Positions 8,748-16,375 of a stretch of 64,000 bases of DNA are shown here, piece after piece (the stretch's first letter is position 1; every line of letters starts with the position of its first letter). Source of the DNA: Alcaligenes faecalis (lineage in GTDB: Bacteria > Pseudomonadota > Gammaproteobacteria > Burkholderiales > Burkholderiaceae_B); the NCBI RefSeq assembly GCF_005311025.1, contig NZ_CP031747.1, positions 2,726,954 to 2,790,953 of the forward strand. The letters are read 5' to 3'. The position numbers were made by a program, and so were the translations under genes. The notes below the pieces were generated by a model, which was given only the letters and a program-made list of their open reading frames with translations, was not told the DNA's origin and ran no database searches.

Positions 8748-9724
8748 GCTGCCTCCTTGCGGGCACCGCGCCACTTACGCCACAGACCCGCCAAACCTTG
8801 CGGCATGAACAAGAGCAGCAAAATCAAAGTCAGGCCATAGATCAGGCGCTGATACTGCTGCAAGTCGCGCAGCAACTCGGGCAGGGGGATCAGGATTGCG
8901 GCCCCCACCACGGCACCAGCCAGGGCACCCACACCACCCAGCACATTCATGATGACGGCATTCACCGCTGTCCAGAAACCGAAGGAATCAGGCGAGATAT
9001 AGCCTTGGTAGTGGGCATACAAGCTGCCTGTCCAGCCGGCAATCAGGGCGCTAAGGACAAACACACTGACCCGAAAGCGCAGCACATTCAAACCACCGGA
9101 ACGCACCAATTGCTCGTTCTGATGCAGGGAGTCCGCCACCATGCCCCATTCGCGGCGGTACAGGGCCCGCAGCACGAAATACACCACTAAAGCAAAGCTG
9201 ACCGTCACCAGATAAACGCCGTAACGCCCTTCAGGAATCGGCAAGCTGGCTTGCAGGGCCGGAATCTGGCCAAAGCCGTTATTACCGCCAAACAGTTCGT
9301 GGAACTCGATAAAGCACAGCACCACGGCTTCGCCCAGGGCGAAGGTCAAGAGTGCGAAATGCACACCCTTGATACGCATAAAAATAGGGCCGGTGATCAC
9401 AGCTAATGCTGCCGTCAGCACTCCGGCGCCCAAAAACGCGGCTGGAAAGGACCAGCCATAATCTCGACTCAAAATGGCCGAGGCATACGCCCCCAGCCCG
9501 AACAAGGCACCATGCGCCAGCGAGAGCTGGCCGATGCGCAAAACCAGATTCATGCTCATGGCCAGGCAGGCGTACAAGGACACCATGATGGCCAGATGTA
9601 GGGCAAAACGAGGCTGTCCGGCCCACACGGGCCAGCCCAGCAGCACCGCGACCACAACGGCATGCCAGACCCATTGCAGGGCGCCATCACGCGGATAGAA
9701 AGAAGCAGTTTTGATCGCGCTCAT
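8744..9724 (-). CDS. Liv-type ABC transporter permease (LivM family)
   Basis: 326 aa inner-membrane permease with about 8-10 hydrophobic segments. The LivM signature NLVLRIGQLSLAHGALFGLGAYASA (residues about 60-84) and the coupling region near SGGLNVLRFRVSVFVLSA are visible. ATGA overlaps link it both to the LivH gene before it (9721-9724) and the fused ATPase after it. Works with LivH, the fused ATPase and the binding protein at 10646-11803 to import an unknown acid. Confidence 0.93.
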   Translation of the reverse strand: MSAIKTASFYPRDGALQWVWHAVVVAVLLGWPVWAGQPRFALHLAIMVSLYACLAMSMNLVLRIGQLSLAHGALFGLGAYASAILSRDYGWSFPAAFLGAGVLTAALAVITGPIFMRIKGVHFALLTFALGEAVVLCFIEFHELFGGNNGFGQIPALQASLPIPEGRYGVYLVTVSFALVVYFVLRALYRREWGMVADSLHQNEQLVRSGGLNVLRFRVSVFVLSALIAGWTGSLYAHYQGYISPDSFGFWTAVNAVIMNVLGGVGALAGAVVGAAILIPLPELLRDLQQYQRLIYGLTLILLLLFMPQGLAGLWRKWRGARKEAA

Positions 9725-10578
9725 GACGATTTCCCCATCAAACCGCTGGGTTTGACCAGCAACACGGCCATCACGATCAGGAAGGACAACATGGTGGCCA
9801 CGGTCGCGTTATAGAAGGTGGACGCCACGGCCTCGGTAACACTCAGAATCAGGGCGGCAACCACCGCACCGGGCAAGCTGCCCAGACCACCCAGAACCAC
9901 AATAATGAAGGCTTTCACCACCACGGCTTCGCCCATATAGGGGTGCACGGTGTAAACCGGCGCCATCAGGGCACCCGACAAACCGGCCAGGCCGCAGCTC
10001 AAGGCAAAGGTGAAGGCCATGATCTTCCAGGAACTGACGCCTTGCAGACGTGCCACTTCCCGGTCCTGCGCCACCGCACGTATCGTCATGCCGATACGGG
10101 TACGCTCGATCAGAAAATAGAAGGCGGCCAGCGCCAGCACACTCATGCCTACGATCAGCAATTGATCCTTGGCGAAAAAGGCTTGGCCAATTTGCCAGGC
10201 ACCTTCCACCGGACGGCGTACCGATTGCTCGTCCACCGAGAACAGCAGCGAGATCCCCGCCTGCAAGGTAATCGCCAAAGCCAGGGACATGATCATGCCG
10301 CCCATCTCGTCGCCCACAAAGCGACGGAACAGGCCGCGTTCAGCCAGTAAGCCCAGAAATCCCACCAGCACGGCAGCGGCCGCGATAGAGGGTAGGTAGG
10401 GCCAGCCAAACTGACCATAAAACACATACATGGCGTAAGCGCCCAGCATGTAGAACTCGCCGTGAGCGAAGTTCACCACCCGCAAGATGCCAAACACCAG
10501 CGTGAAACCCAGGGCAACCAGGGCATACACGAACGTGGACATCAGGGCGATGATGGCGATTTGCATTGCGATCTGCAT
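9721..10578 (-). CDS. Liv-type ABC transporter permease (LivH family)
   Basis: About 285 aa; the likely start is the internal Met at 10578 (MQIAMQIAIIALMSTF), while a longer frame reaches 10608. Polytopic inner-membrane protein with the LivH hallmark TLVFGILRVVNFAHGEFYMLGAYAMY near the N terminus and the GGLGSLPGAVVAALIL segment near the C terminus. It forms the membrane channel with LivM. A hairpin separates it from the binding-protein gene upstream. Confidence 0.92.
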   Translation of the reverse strand: MQIAMQIAIIALMSTFVYALVALGFTLVFGILRVVNFAHGEFYMLGAYAMYVFYGQFGWPYLPSIAAAAVLVGFLGLLAERGLFRRFVGDEMGGMIMSLALAITLQAGISLLFSVDEQSVRRPVEGAWQIGQAFFAKDQLLIVGMSVLALAAFYFLIERTRIGMTIRAVAQDREVARLQGVSSWKIMAFTFALSCGLAGLSGALMAPVYTVHPYMGEAVVVKAFIIVVLGGLGSLPGAVVAALILSVTEAVASTFYNATVATMLSFLIVMAVLLVKPSGLMGKSS

Positions 10579-10599
10579 AATTGCTAACCGTATCAAGGT

Positions 10600-10624
10600 G
10601 CACTCCACCGCCGTGGCGGAGTGC
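10600..10624. repeat. Hairpin between binding-protein and permease genes
   Basis: GCACTCC / GGAGTGC stem continuing inward as CC/GG pairs, located just after the binding-protein stop codon. There is no T run on the minus strand. Such hairpins often stabilise the binding-protein mRNA so it is expressed above the permeases; that role is inferred. Confidence 0.4.
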
Positions 10625-10645
10625 GTACTGAAACAAAACCGGTAA

Positions 10646-11803
10646 TTAGCGGGCGTCGAACTTGTTGATGACCTTGGCCTTGCCGCCCTCGATCACACCC
10701 AGGTAGGCCGGGGTGGCGATCTGGTGGTTCACGCCATAGACATCCTTGCCGCCCCACACAATCGCGCCTTGAATACCGTCAAAGCTGCTATTGGCTTCAA
10801 TGCGGGCACGCACGGCATCGGTATCGTCCACGGTGCCAGCTTCGTTAATGGCCTTGAACAGCAGGCGGGTGGCATCGTAGAAGTAGAAAACGAAGTCATC
10901 CATGCTGTTGCTGTGGACCTTGGCGTAAGCCTGGCTCAGCTTCTGGTACGGTTCGCTGGACGGATCGGCCGACAAATACACCAAGGTTCCTTCCGCATTG
11001 TCCGCACCGGCAGACTTCACGGTTTCAGCCACGTTATTGCCGCCAAACTTGGTGAACTGGCCTTTGAAGCCCATTTCACGTGCCTGACGTATCACGATCC
11101 CGGCCGGGCCAGGTGGCACGGTGTCCAGCTCGATGAAGTCCACATTCTTGGCCAGAATGCTGGTCAGCAAGGTGCGGAAATCGTTTTGCGAGCGCTCGAA
11201 GAACTTGGTTTCAGCCACGTCGTAACCGGCGTCCTTGTATGCAGCGGTCTGGATCTTTTGCGTGCTCCAGCCGGTGGCATCGTTAGGCGACAGGATCGCC
11301 AGACGCTTCAGCTCGGGGCGTTCCTGCTTCAACCAGCCGATCAGCTGACGGTTGTATTCGTACTGCGTAGGCAGCACGCGGAACATGTATTGCGTATTCG
11401 CATCCAGCACTTCGGTCGAGTAGCTGTTGGACAGCATGATGACCTTGTTGCGCTCGGTAATCGGCTTCATGGCCATGACCGAAGCCGAGCCAATCGGGCC
11501 GATGATGTATTTCACTTCATCCTGATCGATCAGACGGTTGGTGGCGGTTACTGCATCCGCTGCCTTGTAGTGGTCGTCGTAGGTCAGCACTTCAACCTTG
11601 TACTTCTTGTCGCCCACTTCCAGGCCGCCGGCCTGATTGATTTCATCCACGGCGATTTTCACGCCACCATCAATAGCCAGACCCCAGGGCGCGCCTGGAC
11701 CTGTCATGCCTCCTACCACACCCAGCTTGAGCGTTTGAGCCTGCGCGCCCAGCGCGGCCACCATCCCTGCTGCTGCCAGTACACCCCGTATCCCGTTTTT
11801 CAT
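10646..11803 (-). CDS. Liv-type ABC transporter substrate-binding protein (Peripla_BP_6)
   Basis: 385 aa from the ATG at 11803, chosen because an AGGAG site sits 7-8 nt upstream and a Sec signal peptide follows (MKNGIRGVLAAAGMVAALGAQAQ, cleavage near residue 22). The mature protein begins LKLGVVGGMTGPGAPWG and contains IDEINQAGG and YIIGPIGSASVMA, typical of leucine/amide-type binding proteins. First gene of the nine-gene minus-strand operon; it sets the specificity of the importer. The ligand cannot be read from the sequence; the neighbouring CoA ligase suggests a carboxylate. Confidence 0.93.
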   Translation of the reverse strand: MKNGIRGVLAAAGMVAALGAQAQTLKLGVVGGMTGPGAPWGLAIDGGVKIAVDEINQAGGLEVGDKKYKVEVLTYDDHYKAADAVTATNRLIDQDEVKYIIGPIGSASVMAMKPITERNKVIMLSNSYSTEVLDANTQYMFRVLPTQYEYNRQLIGWLKQERPELKRLAILSPNDATGWSTQKIQTAAYKDAGYDVAETKFFERSQNDFRTLLTSILAKNVDFIELDTVPPGPAGIVIRQAREMGFKGQFTKFGGNNVAETVKSAGADNAEGTLVYLSADPSSEPYQKLSQAYAKVHSNSMDDFVFYFYDATRLLFKAINEAGTVDDTDAVRARIEANSSFDGIQGAIVWGGKDVYGVNHQIATPAYLGVIEGGKAKVINKFDAR

Positions 11804-12133
11804 GGACCTGCTCCTATTAATTGACCGGACATAATTGTTGTTTGATACGAACAATATAATAAGGAGCCGATACTTGTCTATGGAAATATGGATTGACAAT
11901 GACCTTATAACCAGCACCCACAGGGGAATACGCCTAAATTTAAGGGAAAACACCGACGCAGTCTGTCGGTTTATTTGTACGGACGTTAATCTATATATTT
12001 ATATAAAAAAATCATGGCCTGGGCATGTATTCCGCTAAATAGTGGGGTTGAAACCACCTGCTCCCAGACACCAAAAAAAGCCGCTTTCCATAACAGAAAG
12101 CGGCCCCGAGGTCCGGCTACTCCTACCACTCAT
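11804..12133. promoter_or_regulatory. AT-rich promoter region of the Liv/acyl-CoA operon
   Basis: 330 nt without a convincing gene. It carries the promoter of the minus-strand operon and, at 11834-11855, an inverted repeat ATTGTT-N10-AACAAT about 30 nt upstream of the binding-protein ATG, a possible site for the operon's HutC-type regulator. AT-rich runs lie at 11990-12012. The distal end holds the terminator of the TRAP binding-protein gene. Confidence 0.4.
12072..12104 (-). terminator. Rho-independent terminator after TRAP binding-protein gene
   Basis: On the minus strand CCGCTTTC and GAAAGCGG form an 8-bp stem with a short loop, followed directly by CTTTTTTT. It lies about 30 nt beyond the dctP stop codon. 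Confidence 0.8.
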
Positions 12134-13216
12134 TCATAAAGACACGGTCTGCATGTATTGATCAAAGCGTGCTTCCGCGAAGCGGAACCACAGCAGCTCA
12201 TCCTTTTGGAACGCACGGTAATCCGAATAAATCGTACGCCATTGCGGATTGCTTGCATTCAGCTCGGCATACAGTTCCTCACTCGCCTTGAATGAGGCAT
12301 CCAGCACTTCCTTGGAGAAAGGCAAGACTTTGGCTCCCTGACCGACCAGTTCTTTCAGGGCACCTGGGTTACGGGCATCGTATTTCGCCTGCATATCCAG
12401 ATGCGCATACGTGCTGGCTGCCGAGACAATATCTTTGTAGTGCTGCGACAAACCGTCATACGCTTTCTTGTTGACCAGCAGATCCAGCCCTACTGAACCT
12501 TCCCACCATCCTGGGTAATAGTAATAGGGCGCGACCTTGTGAAAGCCCAGTCGCAAATCGTCATAGGGTCCCACCCACTCGGCGGCATCAATAACGCCTT
12601 TTTCCAGTGCCTGATACACCTCGCCACCGGCGATATTTTGCGGAATGCCACCCAGCTTCTCGATGACTTTACCGGGCAAACCACCAATCCGAATCTTCAG
12701 GCCCCGTATATCTTCCGGGGTATTGATCTGCTTGCGAAACCAGCCGCCCATCTGCACACCGCTGTTGCCACAGGGGAAGTTGACGATGTTGTAGTTGGCA
12801 TAAAAGTCGCGCGTCAGCTTCAAGCCATTGCCGTGGTACATCCAGGCCGTCAGCTGGCGAGAGTTCATGCCAAATGGAATGGCACAGCTCAAGGCAAACG
12901 CCTCATTCTTGCCAAAGAAATAGTAAGGCGCCGTGTGAGCCGCTTCCACCGAGTTCTGTTCCAGCGCATCGACTACACCCATGGCCGGCATCAACTCCCC
13001 ACCCGCATGCACGGAGATATTGAACTTGTCATCGCTAAGCTCACGCACTTTCTGCGCAAAGACTTCCCCACCGCCATAAATCGTATCCAGGTGCTTGGGG
13101 AAGCTGGATGCCAGTCGCCAGCGCAAATTCTCTTGCGCCTTGACGACCGCAGGGGCCATGCCACTGGCCACAATGCCGGCCAGGCCGGTCAGTTTTAGCA
13201 TTGCTCGTCGTTCCAC
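12134..13216 (-). CDS. TRAP transporter substrate-binding protein, TakP-like
   Basis: 360 aa DctP-family periplasmic protein. The leader MERRAMLKLTGLAG resembles a Tat signal (RR-x-x-L-K). The body resembles the 2-oxo-acid binder TakP of Rhodobacter: RIGGLPGKV with the family's carboxylate-binding Arg, EWVGPYDDLRLGFHKVA and the YPGWWEGS motif that in TakP forms the Na+/ligand site. It therefore probably binds an alpha-keto or alpha-hydroxy acid. Its likely membrane partners are the DctQ/DctM genes at 19113-21472, which face the other way across the LysR-Rieske genes. Follows the aldolase gene in the same transcription unit. Confidence 0.9.
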   Translation of the reverse strand: MERRAMLKLTGLAGIVASGMAPAVVKAQENLRWRLASSFPKHLDTIYGGGEVFAQKVRELSDDKFNISVHAGGELMPAMGVVDALEQNSVEAAHTAPYYFFGKNEAFALSCAIPFGMNSRQLTAWMYHGNGLKLTRDFYANYNIVNFPCGNSGVQMGGWFRKQINTPEDIRGLKIRIGGLPGKVIEKLGGIPQNIAGGEVYQALEKGVIDAAEWVGPYDDLRLGFHKVAPYYYYPGWWEGSVGLDLLVNKKAYDGLSQHYKDIVSAASTYAHLDMQAKYDARNPGALKELVGQGAKVLPFSKEVLDASFKASEELYAELNASNPQWRTIYSDYRAFQKDELLWFRFAEARFDQYMQTVSL

Positions 13217-13249
13217 GCTTGTGTCTCCTCGTTTTATTTATGCAAAGTC

Positions 13250-13279
13250 AGCAGCTTGCCCCCAACGGATCAAGCTGCT
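13250..13279. repeat. Hairpin between aldolase and TRAP binding-protein genes
   Basis: Nine-bp inverted repeat AGCAGCTTG / CAAGCTGCT with a 12-nt loop, spanning the end of the intergenic gap between the two minus-strand genes. No T tract; probably an mRNA processing or stabilising element. Confidence 0.4.
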
Positions 13280-13290
13280 TGCGGGACGGA

Positions 13291-14130
13291 TCAATCAAAC
13301 ATATCGGGCTGGGTGCGCAACAGGTTTTCCCAGATCGGCTGAAAGTGCAGCCAGCCAATGTATTCGCTCCCTACGTGCTCACGGCTGTAACGGGCACGTT
13401 CGGGGGTCACCAATGTGGGCGTCATGCCGGTTGCAGCAATCATCAATTGCTGTTGGCAGCAGCGTTCCAGCGCAATGAACCAGAAGGCGGCGGCTTCAAT
13501 GCTGTGACGGCTGGCCGTCAGCAAGCCATGGTTCTGGTGGATGGCCGCCTTGACGCCAGCAAAGGCATTAGCCACTTTGTGACCAGCCTTGGTTTCCACG
13601 GCAACCTGACCCGCTTCTTCGCGAATGACAACATGGTCTTCAAAAAAGGCGGCGGCATCCTGCGTAATAGGCAGGATTTCCTGGCCCAGTGAGGCAAACG
13701 CAGTGCCATAAACCGTATGGGCATGGCACATGGCAACGATGTCGGGATGTGCTTCGTGAACCGCAGCATGCAGGACAAAGCCGGCACGGTTCACCGCGTA
13801 ATCGCCTTCCACCACTTTGCCTTCGTGGTCCGCCAGAATCAGGTTCGAGACCTTCACATCGGCAAAGTGCACGGCCATGGGATTGGTCCAGTACAGGCTG
13901 GGATGCTCGGGGTCGCGAATGGTCAGATGGCCTGCAAAACCATAGTCCAGACCATGCAGGGCAAAGGCACGGCAGGCGGCCACCAGGCGCTGCTTCAAAT
14001 GCGTGCGCGCTTCTTCAAAAGACTCAAACTGGGGCTCTTCGGGATAGATCAGGCCCTGCTGCTCGGGCTGATAAATCGACTTTCGGCCCGTCATGGCCAA
14101 AATTTCTTTGATATCGGGTTTAGCGTTCAT
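13291..14130 (-). CDS. Class II aldolase/adducin-family protein
   Basis: 279 aa from the ATG at 14130, preceded by AAGGAGA (minus strand); a longer frame reaches 14175. Adducin/aldolase fold with the metal-binding His pair in AMCHAHTVYG, a further His in HAAVHEAHPD, and KAAIHQNHGLLT near the C terminus. The family includes fuculose-P aldolase but also decarboxylases of dihydroxy-aromatic acids (3,4-dihydroxyphthalate 2-decarboxylase). With a Rieske oxygenase and reductase next door, a decarboxylase or retro-aldol role on the oxygenated product is a sensible inference. Divergent from the LysR gene. Confidence 0.88.
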   Translation of the reverse strand: MNAKPDIKEILAMTGRKSIYQPEQQGLIYPEEPQFESFEEARTHLKQRLVAACRAFALHGLDYGFAGHLTIRDPEHPSLYWTNPMAVHFADVKVSNLILADHEGKVVEGDYAVNRAGFVLHAAVHEAHPDIVAMCHAHTVYGTAFASLGQEILPITQDAAAFFEDHVVIREEAGQVAVETKAGHKVANAFAGVKAAIHQNHGLLTASRHSIEAAAFWFIALERCCQQQLMIAATGMTPTLVTPERARYSREHVGSEYIGWLHFQPIWENLLRTQPDMFD

Positions 14131-14299
14131 GGGAAGGTCTCCTTCGGGTTCGGCAAGATGTTGCGTTGCCCGCACGCCAGCCCATCCAGCGCAGCGTACG
14201 GGTGAAACGTAAAACCATGGTAGAGGTCGAAAACCATGAATGACAAACGAAGCTTTTTCAGCTATTGATTAAAAATATTCACCTGTTTAAGGCACCCTC
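14131..14299. promoter_or_regulatory. Divergent promoter region, aldolase-dctP / LysR
   Basis: 169 nt between the minus-strand aldolase start and the plus-strand LysR start. It should contain both promoters and the LysR binding site, as is usual for divergent LysR genes. The part nearest LysR (14255-14290) is AT-rich. No strong dyad was recognised. Confidence 0.35.
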
Positions 14300-15205
14300 A
14301 TGCGAGCCATCCCTAATTTCGCCTGGCTACGAGCCTTTGAATCGGCCGCCCGGCTGGAGAGTTTCAGCCTGGCGGCCGATGAGCTGCACCTGACTCCTTC
14401 CGCGATCAGCCATCAGGTCAAAAGCCTGGAGACTCATCTGGGACGCAGCCTGTTCGTCCGTCACAACCGGCGTGTCAGCTTGAACAGCCAAGGCCAGGAG
14501 TTCTATCGAGAACTGACTCCCTTGCTGGACAAGCTGGCCCGGCTTTGCGAGGACACACAGGGCGAGAGCGGGGGTACGCACGCCTTGACCGTGCATTGCG
14601 CTCCCAGCCTGGCGGTGAAATGGCTGGGGCCCCGTCTACATGCTTTCATGCGGGATCATCCCGGCTTGGCCATCCATTTGCGCACGGATGCCACGCCGCC
14701 CGATCTGCACCAGTCCACCGACATTGACTGCGTGATCAGCTACGGACATGCCCCCAGCCACGACCCTAGGCTGGTGGTGGAGTCGCTGCATCCTGAACCC
14801 CTGTTGCCTTTATGCTCGCCCAAACTCTATGCCAGTCTGGCTCTGCATCAGCCCTGGTACCTGCATTTGCCCTTGATCGACTCCACCATCAGCCCGGTCA
14901 GTTGGGCTGACTGGTTTGGCAGCAATGGTATGGCCGCCGCCCCCGGGCCGCGTCTGTCCTTTGACCGCGGTGCCATGGCAGTTGCAGCAGCGGTGGATCA
15001 GTTGGGTGTCTGCCTGGAAACACAGCGCTTTGCCGAACGCGAACTGGACAATCGAGAACTAATCGTCTTGCCCGCGCCCAATGGTCGCAGCCTGCAACGC
15101 GAGATGCATTTTCTCTACTACCGCAATCACCGCGACACGCTCAAACGCGTGGAACACCTGCGTGAATGGCTGCTGCGCGAGGCCAGCCTGACCCCGATGC
15201 GCTAA
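14300..15205 (+). CDS. LysR-family transcriptional regulator (GcvA-like)
   Basis: 301 aa. N-terminal wHTH (residues about 8-65; FSLAADELHLTPSAISHQVKSLE) and a LysR substrate-binding domain (about 90-295) with the GcvA-type features LAVKWLGPRL and AVAAAVDQLGVCLETQRFAERE. It is divergent from the aldolase-dctP unit and precedes the reductoisomerase-Rieske operon, so it likely activates one or both in response to the pathway substrate. Confidence 0.92.
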   Translation: MRAIPNFAWLRAFESAARLESFSLAADELHLTPSAISHQVKSLETHLGRSLFVRHNRRVSLNSQGQEFYRELTPLLDKLARLCEDTQGESGGTHALTVHCAPSLAVKWLGPRLHAFMRDHPGLAIHLRTDATPPDLHQSTDIDCVISYGHAPSHDPRLVVESLHPEPLLPLCSPKLYASLALHQPWYLHLPLIDSTISPVSWADWFGSNGMAAAPGPRLSFDRGAMAVAAAVDQLGVCLETQRFAERELDNRELIVLPAPNGRSLQREMHFLYYRNHRDTLKRVEHLREWLLREASLTPMR

Positions 15206-15251
15206 GCAAAATTTCCGTCCTAGGGATTTCCCCCGACCTGCCAATTTTTCC

Positions 15252-15281
15252 TTGACACCTCGAATATCGCCCCACAATACT
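15252..15281 (+). promoter_or_regulatory. Sigma-70-like promoter of the reductoisomerase-Rieske operon
   Basis: TTGACA (15252-15257), an 18-nt spacer, then AATACT (15276-15281, 4 of 6 matches to TATAAT). It lies 44 nt upstream of the reductoisomerase ATG and directly before the palindrome at 15286-15297. Confidence 0.5.
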
Positions 15282-15285
15282 GAAC

Positions 15286-15297
15286 TCTGTATACAGA
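15286..15297. promoter_or_regulatory. Putative GntR-type operator overlapping transcription start
   Basis: Perfect palindrome TCTGTATACAGA. The TGTATACA core is characteristic of GntR/FCD operators. Its position just after the -10 element would block transcription start when occupied. The FCD-GntR gene at 21543, last in the same direction, is the obvious candidate repressor. Confidence 0.5.
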
Positions 15298-15324
15298 ACA
15301 CAGAACTCACAAAAAGGAGGCAGT

Positions 15325-16341
15325 ATGAAGGTGTTTTATGACAAGGACGGCGATCTGGCCCTGGTGCAGCAACGCCGGGTTGCCATCATCGGCTACGGCT
15401 CTCAAGGCCATGCTCACGCATTGAATCTGCGTGATTCTGGCGTGGAAGTGGTCGTGGGTTTGCGCCCCAACAGTGCCTCGCGTCAAAAGGCCGCCATTGC
15501 CCGTCTGGCTGTGGCAGACATCGCGTCTGCCGTTCAACAAGCCGACATCGTGATGATGCTGCTGCCTGACGAGGACATTGCCCGCGTCTACGAGCAGGAA
15601 GTCGCCCCCCATATCCGCCCCGGCGCCACGCTGGGCTTTGCCCACGGTTTCAACATCCATTACGGCCAGATCCAGCCCCGCGACGATCTGGACGTCATCA
15701 TGGTCGCCCCCAAGGCGCCCGGCCACACGGTGCGCTCCACCTATGTGGAGGGCGGCGGTGTCCCCCACCTGATTGCCATTCACGCCGACCGTTCCGGCCA
15801 GGCTCGTGACTTGGCCTTGTCCTACGCCATCGCCAATGGCGGCGGGCGCTCCGGCGTTATCGAAACCGATTTTCGTGAAGAAACCGAAACGGATTTGTTT
15901 GGCGAACAGGCGGTGCTCTGTGGCGGCATGGTGGATCTGGTCAAGTGCGGCTTCGAAACCTTGGTCGAGGCGGGCTATGCCGAAGAAATGGCCTATTTCG
16001 AATGCCTGCATGAACTGAAGCTGATTGTGGATCTGCTGTACGAGGGTGGCATCGCCAACCTGAACTACAGCATCTCCAACAATGCCGAGTTTGGCGAATA
16101 CCAGGCCGGTCCACGCATCGTGACCGAAGACACACGCCAGGCCATGAAAGCCTTGCTGCGCGACATCCAGGACGGCACCTATGCCAAGAATTTCATCCTG
16201 GAAAGCCGTGCCGGCCAACCTTCCTTGAATGCCCATCGACGCCTGAACCAGCGCCACCGCCTTGAAATCGTCGGCGAGCAGCTGCGCGCCATGATGCCCT
16301 GGATCAGCGCCCAGGCGCTGGTCGACCGAAAAGTAGCCTGA
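15325..16341 (+). CDS. ilvC: Class I ketol-acid reductoisomerase (IlvC family)
   Basis: 338 aa, the normal length of short-chain KARI. NADPH-binding Rossmann motif [13 protein letters not shown] (residues 24-36), [10 protein letters not shown]-type His motif, [10 protein letters not shown] with the catalytic Lys, acidic Mg2+ ligands in ETETDLFGE and in [13 protein letters not shown], and Ser in YSISNNAE. All canonical catalytic residues appear present. The housekeeping ilvC normally follows ilvB/ilvH; here it leads a Rieske-oxygenase operon (34 nt gap), so it is probably a paralogue recruited to this pathway. An AAGGAGG site precedes the ATG. The substrate in this context is unknown. Confidence 0.93.
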   Translation: MKVFYDKDGDLALVQQRRVAIIGYGSQGHAHALNLRDSGVEVVVGLRPNSASRQKAAIARLAVADIASAVQQADIVMMLLPDEDIARVYEQEVAPHIRPGATLGFAHGFNIHYGQIQPRDDLDVIMVAPKAPGHTVRSTYVEGGGVPHLIAIHADRSGQARDLALSYAIANGGGRSGVIETDFREETETDLFGEQAVLCGGMVDLVKCGFETLVEAGYAEEMAYFECLHELKLIVDLLYEGGIANLNYSISNNAEFGEYQAGPRIVTEDTRQAMKALLRDIQDGTYAKNFILESRAGQPSLNAHRRLNQRHRLEIVGEQLRAMMPWISAQALVDRKVA

Positions 16342-16375
16342 CCCTTTCCACCATTGATCTGTACACGAGGACGAC

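Noticed and set aside
11835-12038. Short plus-strand frame upstream of the Liv binding-protein gene
   Set aside because: Low-complexity AT-rich translation in a promoter region, no ribosome site.
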